Shown here piece by piece: positions 52,451 to 61,419 of a DNA stretch of 64,000 nt (positions are counted from its first letter, which is position 1; each line of letters begins with the position of its first letter). Made by a program: the position numbers and the translations under genes. Source of the stretch: Streptomyces scabiei 87.22. Its GTDB lineage: Bacteria; Actinomycetota; Actinomycetes; Streptomycetales; Streptomycetaceae. The stretch covers positions 5,642,001 through 5,706,000 of the forward strand of contig NC_013929.1 in the NCBI RefSeq assembly GCF_000091305.1, given 5' to 3'. The notes beneath the pieces are model-generated. The model was given only the letters and a program-made list of their open reading frames with translations, had not been told where the DNA came from and ran no database searches.

Positions 52451-53032
52451 TCAGGTGGCGCCGTACCCGTCAGGCCGGCGGACCGGCAGTTCAGTGATGC
52501 CGAGATCCTTCCGCATCGTCTGCCGCACCTCGTACAGACCCTCCGATGCCTTCTCCAGCCGTGCCTTGATGTCCTCCAGCGCCTCGTCAGCAGCGGCTGT
52601 CCCGAGTTCATGCTGAGCGAGGAGAGCATGAACGCGATGGAGCTGGTGGACGAGCTTGCCGCCGACAGCGAGCACTTCGTCGGGAACCACCATCTGAGCC
52701 TCCGCATACACGTTGCGCAGGTCGCGCCTGGACTCATCACGTTCCCGTGTCTGTTCGGGACCGGCTTGCCCCGCTTCAAGCGCCAGGTAGTGCCTCGACA
52801 GCACTTGGTGAAACTGTCGCAAGTGCTGGTTGAACGCCGTGTAGGACGCCCTCCGCTCGCTCATTGCCGCACGGCGATCCGTCGCCGATTGTTCGTCACG
52901 CCGCTGTCGTTCCGCGTGGTCGAGTTCCATCGATGTGGAGCGAAGGGCGCTGCGATAGGCCAGGACGCCGGACAGGAGGGTACCGAGGACCCCGACCACA
53001 GCGACGATCAAGGAGCTTGTGGAAGGAGTCAT
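52451..53032 (-). CDS. Membrane-anchored coiled-coil protein, 193 aa
   Basis: From ATG 53032 (GGAAGGAG just upstream) the protein has one N-terminal membrane helix (SLIVAVVGVLGTLLSGVLAY) and then a long helical cytosolic part rich in Arg, Glu and Gln (RSTSMELDHAERQRRDEQSA in part; LVHQLHRVHALLAQHELGT), which likely forms a coiled coil. No enzymatic motif is visible. Similar short membrane coiled-coil proteins are scattered in streptomycetes. It is 116 bases upstream of the DUF397 gene on the same strand. Function unknown. Confidence 0.72.
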   Translation of the reverse strand: MTPSTSSLIVAVVGVLGTLLSGVLAYRSALRSTSMELDHAERQRRDEQSATDRRAAMSERRASYTAFNQHLRQFHQVLSRHYLALEAGQAGPEQTRERDESRRDLRNVYAEAQMVVPDEVLAVGGKLVHQLHRVHALLAQHELGTAAADEALEDIKARLEKASEGLYEVRQTMRKDLGITELPVRRPDGYGAT

Positions 53033-53113
53033 GGCCAGGAATGTAGCTCAGCCGGTGCCGGCCGTGTTCGGCTCGGCTTCAGCTGCTTCTGTGAGGCTGG
53101 AATCCCCGCATCG

Positions 53114-53473
53114 TCAGTTTTCCCCGAGGCCCACCGCCCGGCCCTCTTCGTCCCACTGGATCTCCAGAACCCGTGCGACGGCGTCCCGGTCCAGGGGCCC
53201 GAACACATGGGGAAACAGCACGTCCGCCCCGACCCCCGGTGGCGGAGCGGGCGCGGCCGCCTCGAACTCCACCCGGGCGGACAGCCGTTCCTCGTCGAGG
53301 ACGAGCACGTGCAGCGGCTTCGGCGCGTCCCGGTAGAAGGCGTTGACGACGGCGAGGGTCGTCGCCTCGTCGGGGGAACAGTGCACGAACCCGTCCTCCG
53401 GGAGCGAGGCGGGGGCGTAGGGCCGGTCGGGGTGGGCGTTCCAGGCATCGAGGGAGGCGACGTGGTAGATCAC
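53114..53473 (-). CDS. DUF952 family protein, 119 aa
   Basis: From GTG 53473 the product reads IYHVASLDAWNAHPDRPYAP, followed by DGFVHCSPDEATTLAVVNAF, the core of DUF952. The fold is related to ADP-ribosyltransferase-like and RES-type barrels; in DUF952 the FIHCS-like motif (here FVHCS) is conserved. The C-terminal half contains LFPHVFGPLDRDAVARVLEI. It is probably a small cytosolic enzyme acting on a nucleotide or similar ligand, but no activity is known. The ribosome site is poor. Confidence 0.87.
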   Translation of the reverse strand: MIYHVASLDAWNAHPDRPYAPASLPEDGFVHCSPDEATTLAVVNAFYRDAPKPLHVLVLDEERLSARVEFEAAAPAPPPGVGADVLFPHVFGPLDRDAVARVLEIQWDEEGRAVGLGEN

Positions 53474-53559
53474 AGAGCGGTTATACAACAGTGCCCGGTG
53501 ACCGGGACGAACAGCGCCGCAGTCACCGGACTCGACAGATCCGCACGCGTCGCCCGAGT

Positions 53560-53877
53560 TCAAGGGCCCAAGCGGTGGCCACGGCTTTCGGCGACTCGGA
53601 GTGCGTCGGCGAGAGCCTCGGTCAGCCTCGCGGACAGGAATGCCAGTTCACCGGGCAGGGCGTTCGGCAGCATGTCGCGCGCATGGGCGAGGAGTTCCGA
53701 GGCCATGCCGAGCTGGATGGATTCGGTGGCGTCGGCGAGGCGTGAGATCGGTCCGCCGCGGCCGTCACCGACGAGACAGCACGGTTTGCCTTCGATGCCG
53801 GTCCAGGGGAGCAGTCGTACCTCGCCTTCAGATCGCTGGAACGCTCCGGCGTCGGCTTCCGCTCCCGGCTCCCTCAC
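53560..53877 (-). CDS. Conserved small Streptomyces protein, 105 aa (third gene of a compact operon)
   Basis: GTG 53877 overlaps the upstream stop (GTGA). The product contains GEVRLLPWTGIEGKPCCLVGD, GPISRLADATESIQLGMASE and LTEALADALRVAESRG. I remember close relatives in many streptomycetes, usually next to the 107-aa protein encoded just upstream and to GntR-type regulators. It is predicted to be cytosolic, with no catalytic motif. Gene coupling suggests that it acts with its neighbour. Function unknown. Confidence 0.78.
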   Translation of the reverse strand: MREPGAEADAGAFQRSEGEVRLLPWTGIEGKPCCLVGDGRGGPISRLADATESIQLGMASELLAHARDMLPNALPGELAFLSARLTEALADALRVAESRGHRLGP

Positions 53878-54197
53878 GCGACCTCCGTCCCATGGATCCA
53901 GTACGGACCGGGCATGTCGAACCCCATGGCCGCCATGGCGAGTTCGCGGCGCCGCTGCCGTTGCTCATGGGCGGTGACGTAGGGGCGTACGGCGATGGTG
54001 GTGGTGCCGTCGTGGATCTCGTGGAGGCCGTAGGGGCTGCGGTGGGTGGGCAGTGAGGTGTCGAGGGTGGGGGGTGCGGCGATCGGCCGGGAACGCGGGC
54101 CGGGAGCGGCACGGTGTCTGCCGCTCGGCTTCGAGAGCAAGCCGGCCCAGGCGAGAAGGAGTCCGATAAGGTCGGTTATGTCATTGGCTCCCATCAC
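53874..54197 (-). CDS. Conserved small protein with N-terminal membrane helix, 107 aa (second gene of the operon)
   Basis: The start GTG 54197 (or ATG 54194) lies three bases after the stop of the Cys-rich gene. The product has a short hydrophobic N-terminus (LIGLLLAWAGLLS), an Arg/Pro-rich linker and a C-terminal domain with HRSPYGLHEIHDGTTTIAVRP, RQRRRELAMAAMGFDM and YWIHGTEVA. The C-terminal pattern is familiar from many streptomycete proteins found beside the 105-aa protein downstream. The HGTEVA end overlaps the next start. The role is unknown. Confidence 0.78.
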   Translation of the reverse strand: MMGANDITDLIGLLLAWAGLLSKPSGRHRAAPGPRSRPIAAPPTLDTSLPTHRSPYGLHEIHDGTTTIAVRPYVTAHEQRQRRRELAMAAMGFDMPGPYWIHGTEVA

Positions 54198-54200
54198 GGA

Positions 54201-54470
54201 TCATCGATGACCGCGCCCCCGGACGGCTCCACCCGTCGCGGGGGCTTTCTGTGCCGAAGCGGATCGTCCTGCGTGGCAGTCGCAGCCACAGCGCAGGGAC
54301 AGCAAGGGGTGTTCCCAGTCGGCGGCGCCAGGACGTCTGACGTCGCGGTTGCCGGAGCACAGTCGGTGTTCCTCGCAGACGCACTCCGGTGAGGTGCCGT
54401 CGGGGGGTGTCGCTGCCCGACTTCGTTGCAGGGCGGCGGTGGGGCACTGCCTTTGTTCTGGGGCATCCAT
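54201..54470 (-). CDS. Small Cys-rich protein, 89 aa (first gene of the operon)
   Basis: ATG 54470 opens a frame with a Cys/His pattern: ECVCEEHRLCSGNRDVRRPG, then LLSLRCGCDCHAGR. Six Cys and two His in this arrangement suggest a small metal-binding domain. Its stop is three bases from the start of the next gene on the same strand, which supports its reality. The last 20 residues look random, so the 3' part may be recent. No function known. Confidence 0.55.
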   Translation of the reverse strand: MDAPEQRQCPTAALQRSRAATPPDGTSPECVCEEHRLCSGNRDVRRPGAADWEHPLLSLRCGCDCHAGRSASAQKAPATGGAVRGRGHR

Positions 54471-54485
54471 GCGGACAGCCTTAGC

Positions 54486-54545
54486 ACTATTCGGGAATAG
54501 TAGAGAGGTTTCGACGGTAAGTCATACAGACCGAGTCGCTTACCG
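54486..54545. promoter_or_regulatory. Two inverted repeats in the divergent promoter of the UTRA/GntR and Cys-rich operons
   Basis: ACTATTCGGGAATAGT (54486-54501) is a palindrome with seven-base arms. CGGTAAG (54515-54521) and CTTACCG (54539-54545) are a second pair with a 17-base spacer. They stand between the Cys-rich operon (minus) and the UTRA gene (plus). They are good candidates for operators of the GntR regulator encoded here. Confidence 0.55.
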
Positions 54546-54592
54546 TGTACACCGGCAAGGTCCGTGACACGTCAGTCGATCCGGAGGACGCG

Positions 54593-55147
54593 ATGGGCAC
54601 CGACAGGTGGGTCAGCACATCTATGCCGTATCTGACGCCACGGGAGGAGGGGCAGGGTGACGCCTGGGGCGCGGACGCGGCGGCCCAGGGGCGGCGGGGT
54701 ACCCAGCGGATTCTGCACGCCGGTGAGGTTGCGGCGCCCGCCGAGGTGGCGCGGTTGCTCGGGCTGGCCGAGGGTGAGGCGGTCGTCGTACGCCGCCGTC
54801 TGATCCTCCTCGACGACCGGCCGAACGAACTCACCGACACCTACTATCCGGTGGGCATCGCTCGCGGCACCGGTCTCGCCGGGACAGCCAAGATCCCCGG
54901 TGGAGCCGTCACCTTGCTCGCCCGGCTGGGCCACGTCGGCGCCGTCGTCCGCGAGGACGTGATCGCCGACAACCCGGACGACGAGGAGCGGGAAATACTC
55001 CTGACCGCACCGGACGAACCGGTGCTCCGACTCACCAGGGTGACCGTCGACCGGAAAGGCCGACCGCTCCAGGTCGACCGCATGGTCATGCCTGCGCTGA
55101 GCCAGCGACTGCGCTACGAAATCGCCATCGGCAACGGAATCGGCTGA
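54593..55147 (+). CDS. UTRA-domain protein lacking a DNA-binding domain
   Basis: ATG 54593 follows GGAGG by five bases. The 184-residue product consists only of a UTRA ligand-binding domain: EVAAPAEVARLLGLAEGEAV, VVRRRLILLDDRPNELTDTY, VGIARGTGLAG and EREILLTAPDEPVLRLTRV. The winged-helix part that normally precedes UTRA in the HutC/GntR family is absent; upstream sequence does not contain it. The next gene, two bases on, is a full GntR regulator with the same UTRA fold. It may form mixed dimers or sense a second ligand. From memory such short UTRA proteins exist in other streptomycetes. Confidence 0.85.
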   Translation: MGTDRWVSTSMPYLTPREEGQGDAWGADAAAQGRRGTQRILHAGEVAAPAEVARLLGLAEGEAVVVRRRLILLDDRPNELTDTYYPVGIARGTGLAGTAKIPGGAVTLLARLGHVGAVVREDVIADNPDDEEREILLTAPDEPVLRLTRVTVDRKGRPLQVDRMVMPALSQRLRYEIAIGNGIG

Positions 55148-55149
55148 CG

Positions 55150-55923
55150 ATGCCCAAGGCCGAACCCGACGCCACCGACCGCCGCTCCCTTCATGAGCGC
55201 ATCGCCGCCGACCTGCGTGACGACATCATGAGCGGTGAGTTCCCGCCCGGAGCGAAACTGCCCTCCACCACCCACTTGAAGACCCGCTTCGACGCCTCCA
55301 ACGCCACAGTGCAGAAGGCACTGCAACTCCTCAAGGACGAAGGCTTGGCGGTGGGACGGGCCGGAGCGGCGGTCACCGTACGCGAACATCGGCAGCGTGC
55401 CGTGCGGCCCGCCGTTCTCATGGCGCCGACCGCGCCCGGGAGCCCCTACCGTTGGCTGGATGAGGCGGCCAAGCACGGTACGAGAGCGCGCAGCGACCTC
55501 TTGGATGTCGCGGAGCGTCTTCCACCCGCCGACGTCCGGGCGGTCCTCGGTCTTGCGGAGGGCGAACCCGCCCTGTTCCGCAGCCAACTGCTCGTGATCG
55601 ACGACGAGCCCGCGGAACTCGTCAGTTCCTACTACCCGTTGGACATTGCGCAGGGCACGGAGTTGATGGGGCGACGCAAGATCAAGGGAGGTACTTCCAC
55701 CCTTTTCGCGGCACTGGGGCATCCGCCTCGCCGCAGCGTCGACCGTGTCTCCGCGAGGATTCCGACCCAGGACCAGTACCGGGCCTTGAACCTGCCGAGC
55801 AGTCTGCCGGTGCTGCGTACCCTCAGGGTCGTCCTCAGCGACGATGATCGTCCGATCGAGGCGACCGTGATGGTGAAGGCGGGACATCTCTACGAGCTGG
55901 AGTACGAGTTCACGCCCGAGTGA
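55150..55923 (+). CDS. GntR family regulator, HutC/UTRA subfamily
   Basis: The 257-residue protein has an N-terminal GntR winged helix (about residues 12-78: SLHERIAADLRDDIMSGEFP, ATVQKALQLLKDEGLAVGRA) and a C-terminal UTRA domain (about 95-250: VRAVLGLAEGEPALFRSQLL, LVSSYYPLDIAQGTELM). ATG 55150 lies two bases after the preceding stop, so it is co-translated with the UTRA-only protein. UTRA domains bind small molecules that alter DNA binding. The divergent promoter with two palindromes is a likely target. The effector is unknown. Confidence 0.92.
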   Translation: MPKAEPDATDRRSLHERIAADLRDDIMSGEFPPGAKLPSTTHLKTRFDASNATVQKALQLLKDEGLAVGRAGAAVTVREHRQRAVRPAVLMAPTAPGSPYRWLDEAAKHGTRARSDLLDVAERLPPADVRAVLGLAEGEPALFRSQLLVIDDEPAELVSSYYPLDIAQGTELMGRRKIKGGTSTLFAALGHPPRRSVDRVSARIPTQDQYRALNLPSSLPVLRTLRVVLSDDDRPIEATVMVKAGHLYELEYEFTPE

Positions 55924-55987
55924 CCCGAACGCGCATGGCTCGAACCGGCAGCGCGGCAGCCCTGTGCGGCGTGCGGTCGCGTCCGCC

Positions 55988-56968
55988 TCACCCCACGACC
56001 CCCGCTTTCCCCCGCCCCACCTGCGTCCGCACCGCCCCCATGCTCGCCCCGATGACCAGTGCGATCGCGAGGGCCTCGGTGGCGGCGAGGGCCTGGTCGA
56101 GGATCAGGAAGCCGGCGGTGGCGGCGATCGCGGGCTCCAGGCTCATCAGGACCGCGAAGGTGGACGCGGGGAGGCGGCGCAGGGCGAGGAGTTCGAGGGT
56201 GTAGGGGAGGACGGAGGAGAGCACGGCGACGGCGGAGCCGAGGGCGAGCGTCGTCGGGTCCAGCAGCCGTGTCCCCGACTCGACGATGCCGAGCGGCAGG
56301 AACAGCACCGCCGCGACGGCCATGGCCAGCGCCAGCCCGTCGGCCTGCGGGAACCGCCTGCCCGTACGCGCGCTGAAGAGGATGTACAGGGCCCACATCA
56401 ACCCGGCGGCGAGGGCGAAGGCGACGCCGAGGGGGTCCAGGGCGCCGAAGTTCCCTCCGCCGCCCAGGAGGAAGACGCCGCAGAGGGCGAGCCCGGCCCA
56501 CACGAGGTTCACGGCCCGGCGGGAGGCGAGGACGGAGAGCGCCAGCGGGCCGAGCACCTCCAGGGTGACGGCGGGGCCCAGGGGGATGCGGGCGACGGAC
56601 TGGTAGAAGAGGCCGTTCATCGCGGCCATGGTGGCGCCGAAGACGACCACCGTGCCCCAGTCGGCGCGCGCGTGCCCGCGCAGCCGGGGGCGGCAGACCA
56701 CCAGCATCACCACCGCGGCCACCGCGAGCCGCAGCGTCACCACCCCGAGCGCCCCCGCCCGCGGCATCAGCGTCACCGCCAGCGCCCCGCCGAACTGCAC
56801 GGAGATCCCGCCGGCCAGCACCAGCCCGACGGGCCCGAGGGCACCCAGACGGCCGGGAGCATGCGCGGCGCGGGTGTCGCCGGGGGCGAGGCCGGCCGAG
56901 GGCGAGGGCGAGGGCGTGGCGGCAGGCGTGGCGGCGGGCGCGGGCTGGTCAGCGCGGGGGAGTGTCAC
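55988..56968 (-). CDS. EamA/DMT family exporter (RhtA-like)
   Basis: From GTG 56968 the 326-residue protein has about ten hydrophobic helices in two EamA repeats after a Pro/Ala-rich N-terminus: LGALGPVGLVLAGGISVQFG, then FGATMAAMNGLFYQSVARIP, and in the second half LSSVLPYTLELLALRRLPAS followed by FAVLMSLEPAIAATAGFLIL. This is the RhtA-like threonine/homoserine-exporter branch of the drug/metabolite transporter superfamily. The frame is open upstream to TTG 57067, so the start is uncertain and the ribosome site is poor. It is divergent from the acyl-CoA operon. Substrate unknown, probably an amino acid or related metabolite. Confidence 0.85.
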   Translation of the reverse strand: MTLPRADQPAPAATPAATPSPSPSAGLAPGDTRAAHAPGRLGALGPVGLVLAGGISVQFGGALAVTLMPRAGALGVVTLRLAVAAVVMLVVCRPRLRGHARADWGTVVVFGATMAAMNGLFYQSVARIPLGPAVTLEVLGPLALSVLASRRAVNLVWAGLALCGVFLLGGGGNFGALDPLGVAFALAAGLMWALYILFSARTGRRFPQADGLALAMAVAAVLFLPLGIVESGTRLLDPTTLALGSAVAVLSSVLPYTLELLALRRLPASTFAVLMSLEPAIAATAGFLILDQALAATEALAIALVIGASMGAVRTQVGRGKAGVVG

Positions 56969-57153
56969 GGGGGCCGTCCAAGAAGAGCGGGAGTGTGGAG
57001 CGGAGGGTCGAGAGTGGGCCGGGGAAGTCGTCTCGTTCAGTATGAGTGACTTGAGAGTGCAAAGCAATGGACTAAGTCATGCCTGTAAGTGTTTTTGCAG
57101 CTTACGCCCGCGCCTCCAGCCTCGCTTTTCCCTCGCTTCTGGCCTCAAAAATG

Positions 57154-57165
57154 CAAGCATGCTTG
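57154..57165. promoter_or_regulatory. 12-bp palindrome CAAGCATGCTTG upstream of the acyl-CoA operon
   Basis: The palindrome is perfect and lies 33 bases before ATG 57199 in an AT-rich promoter stretch. It is placed to control the acyl-CoA operon. It could be the operator of a TetR- or MerR-type catabolic regulator; none is encoded in this window. Confidence 0.45.
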
Positions 57166-57198
57166 ATTGTTTATTCCGTCGCTGTCATGCTCCCCCTC

Positions 57199-57996
57199 AT
57201 GGCCGACCCGACGCCCGTGATCGACGACCTCCATGCCGAGAGCAGCCAACTCGACCTGCTCGTCGCCGAGTTGAGTCCAGAGCAGTGGGCGCTCCCGACG
57301 CCCGCACCCGGCTGGACCGTCGCCCACCAGATCGCCCACCTCGCCTGGACGGACCACTCCTCCGTGCTGGCCGTGACCGACCAGGCCGCCTTCGCCCGTG
57401 AGGTCGAGAGCGCGCTGACGGCACCCGGCGACTTCGTGGACCGCGGCGCGGAGGAAGGGGCCGGAAAACCGTCCGAGCGGCTCGTCGCGGACTGGCGGGC
57501 CGGGCGCGCGGCCCTGGAGGACGCCCTGCGCGCGGCACCCGAGGGCGCGCGCTTCCCCTGGTACGGCCCGCCCATGTCCACCGCCTCCATGGCGACCGCC
57601 CGCCTCATGGAGACCTGGGCCCACGGCCTGGACGTCGCCGACGCGCTCGGAGTCCCCCGGATCGCCCCCGGCGACCGGCTCCGCCACATCACCCGGCTCG
57701 GCATCCGCACCCGCGACTTCGCCTTCGGCGTGCACGGGCTCACCCCGCCGTTCGAGGAGTTCCGCGTCGAACTCACCAGCCCCGGCGGCGAGCTGTGGAC
57801 GTACGGCCCCGAGGACGCGACCGACCGGGTCGGCGGTCCCGCCCTCGACTTCTGCCTCCTGGTCACCCAGCGCGCCCACCGCGGCGATCTCGCCCTGCAC
57901 ACCGAGGGTGCCGACGCCGACCGCTGGCTGGACATCGCCCAGGCGTTCGCCGGCCCCCCGGGCGCGGGACGCGAACCGAAGGGGACCACCCGGTGA
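57199..57996 (+). CDS. TIGR03084-type DinB/maleylpyruvate-isomerase-like metal-binding protein
   Basis: The 265-residue protein has the DinB-like four-helix start: VIDDLHAESSQLDLLVAELS, then GWTVAHQIAHLAW with the first metal His, and METWAHGLDVADALG with the second. The C-terminal part is beta-rich (FRVELTSPGGELWTYGP). The family, TIGR03084, is known from actinobacteria; mycothiol-dependent chemistry is likely by analogy with maleylpyruvate isomerase but not shown. ATG 57199 and ATG 57187 are both possible; neither has a ribosome site, so the mRNA may be leaderless. It overlaps the AtuA gene by four bases (GTGA). Confidence 0.85.
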   Translation: MADPTPVIDDLHAESSQLDLLVAELSPEQWALPTPAPGWTVAHQIAHLAWTDHSSVLAVTDQAAFAREVESALTAPGDFVDRGAEEGAGKPSERLVADWRAGRAALEDALRAAPEGARFPWYGPPMSTASMATARLMETWAHGLDVADALGVPRIAPGDRLRHITRLGIRTRDFAFGVHGLTPPFEEFRVELTSPGGELWTYGPEDATDRVGGPALDFCLLVTQRAHRGDLALHTEGADADRWLDIAQAFAGPPGAGREPKGTTR

Positions 57997-59815
57997 CGGA
58001 GGCGACGGAGGTGGCGGAGGTGACAGAAGAGAAGGCAGCGACGGCGGCGACGACAGCGACGGCGGTGGCGCGGACCCCGGCCGCCCCCGCCACCCCCGCC
58101 ACCCCCCTCCGCATCGGCAACGCCTCCGGCTTCTACGGCGACCGTTTCGACGCCATGCGCGAGATGCTCACCGGCGGCGAACTCGATGTCCTCACCGGCG
58201 ACTACCTCGCCGAACTGACCATGCTCATCCTCGGCCGCGACCGCCTGAAGGACCCCGCCGCCGGGTACGCCCGCACGTTCCTGCGCCAGCTGGAGGAGTG
58301 CCTGGGCCTGGCGCGGGAGCGGGGCGTCCGGATCGTCGCCAACGCCGGCGGGCTCAACCCCGCCGGACTCGCCGACGCCGTACGGGAGCTGGCCGGCCGG
58401 CTCGGCGTCCCCGTCCGCGTCGCGCACGTCGAGGGCGACGACCGTACCGTCCTGCACCCCGGCAGCCTCGCCGCCCACGCCTACCTCGGCGGCTTCGGCA
58501 TCGCGGCCTGTCTGCGCGAGGGTGCCGACATCGTGGTCACCGGCCGGGTGACGGACGCTGCCCTGGTCACCGGGCCCGCCGCCGCCCACTTCGGCTGGGG
58601 CCCCGGCGAGTACGACCGTCTCGCGGGCGCGGTCGTCGCCGGGCACGTGCTGGAGTGCGGCACGCAGGCCACCGGCGGCAACTACGCCTTCTTCGGCGAG
58701 GCCGGCGCCACCCGCCCCGGCTTCCCGCTCGCCGAGATCCACGCCGACGGCTCGGCCGTCATCACCAAGCACCCCGGCACCGACGGCCTCGTCGACGTCG
58801 GCACGGTCACCGCCCAGCTCCTCTACGAGACCGGCGGCGCGCGCTACGCGGGACCGGACGTCACCGCCCGCCTCGACACGGTCAGACTCACCCAGGACGG
58901 GCCCGACCGCGTCCGTGTCCACGGCGTCCGCGGCGAGGCCCCGCCCCCCACCCTCAAGGTCGGCGTCAACCGGCTCGGCGGCTTCCGCAACGAGATCGTC
59001 TTCGTGCTGACCGGGCTGGACATCGACGCCAAGGCCGGCCTCGTCCGCCGCCAGATGGCGGACGCGCTCGCCAAGTCCCCGCCCGCCGAGGCCCGTTGGA
59101 GTCTCGTCCGCACCGACCGGCCCGACGCCCCGACCGAGGAGACCGCGAGCGCGCTGCTGCGGCTGGTCGTCCGGGACCAGGACCCGGAGAAGGCCGGACG
59201 GGCGCTCGGCGCGGCCGCCGTGGAACTGGCGCTCGCCAGCTACCCCGGCTTCCACGTGCTCGCCCCACCGGGCAAGGGCACGCCCTACGGCGTCTTCGAG
59301 GCGGCGTACGTCCCGCAGGGCGAGGCCGCCCACACGGCGGTCCTCGACGACGGCCGCCGCATCCCCGTACCCCCGGCCCTCGACACCGCCGTACTCGACG
59401 ACGTGCCCGAGCCGCCCCTGCCGGAACCGCTGCCCGCCGGTCCCGCCCGGCGCGCCCCGCTGGGGCTGGTCGCGGGGGCCCGCAGCGGGGACAAGGGCGG
59501 GGACGCCAACGTCGGCGTGTGGGTCCGGACGGACGCGGCCTGGCGCTGGCTCGCCCATGAGCTGACCGTGGACCGGTTCCGGCAGCTGATCCCGGAGAGC
59601 GGCACCCTGGAGGTGACCCGGCACGTCCTCCCGCACCTCCGCGCCCTCAACTTCGTGGTCGAGGGCATCCTCGGCGAGGGCGTCGCCGCGCAGGCCCGCT
59701 TCGACCCCCAGGCCAAGGCCCTCGGCGAATGGCTGCGCTCCCGCCACCTGGACATCCCGGTGACGCTCCTGCGAGCGCCCGCCGCCGACCGCCCGGACCC
59801 CGCGGAGGTACACCC

Positions 59816-59819
<4 letters not shown>
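57993..59819 (+). CDS. AtuA family protein (acyclic terpene utilisation)
   Basis: The 608-residue protein starts at GTG 57993, overlapping the preceding stop. After a 45-residue Ala/Thr/Glu tail the family begins: RIGNASGFYGDRFDAMREML, then YLAELTMLILGRDRLKDP, ANAGGLNPAGLADAV, ECGTQATGGNYAFFGE and SGDKGGDANVGVWVR. AtuA was named from the acyclic terpene (geranyl-CoA) pathway of Pseudomonas and is always near an acyl-CoA carboxylase, as here; its reaction is still not established. The carboxylase genes follow with four-base overlap. Cytosolic. Confidence 0.92.
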
Positions 59820-61414
<1,595 letters not shown>

Positions 61415-61419
61415 GGCCC

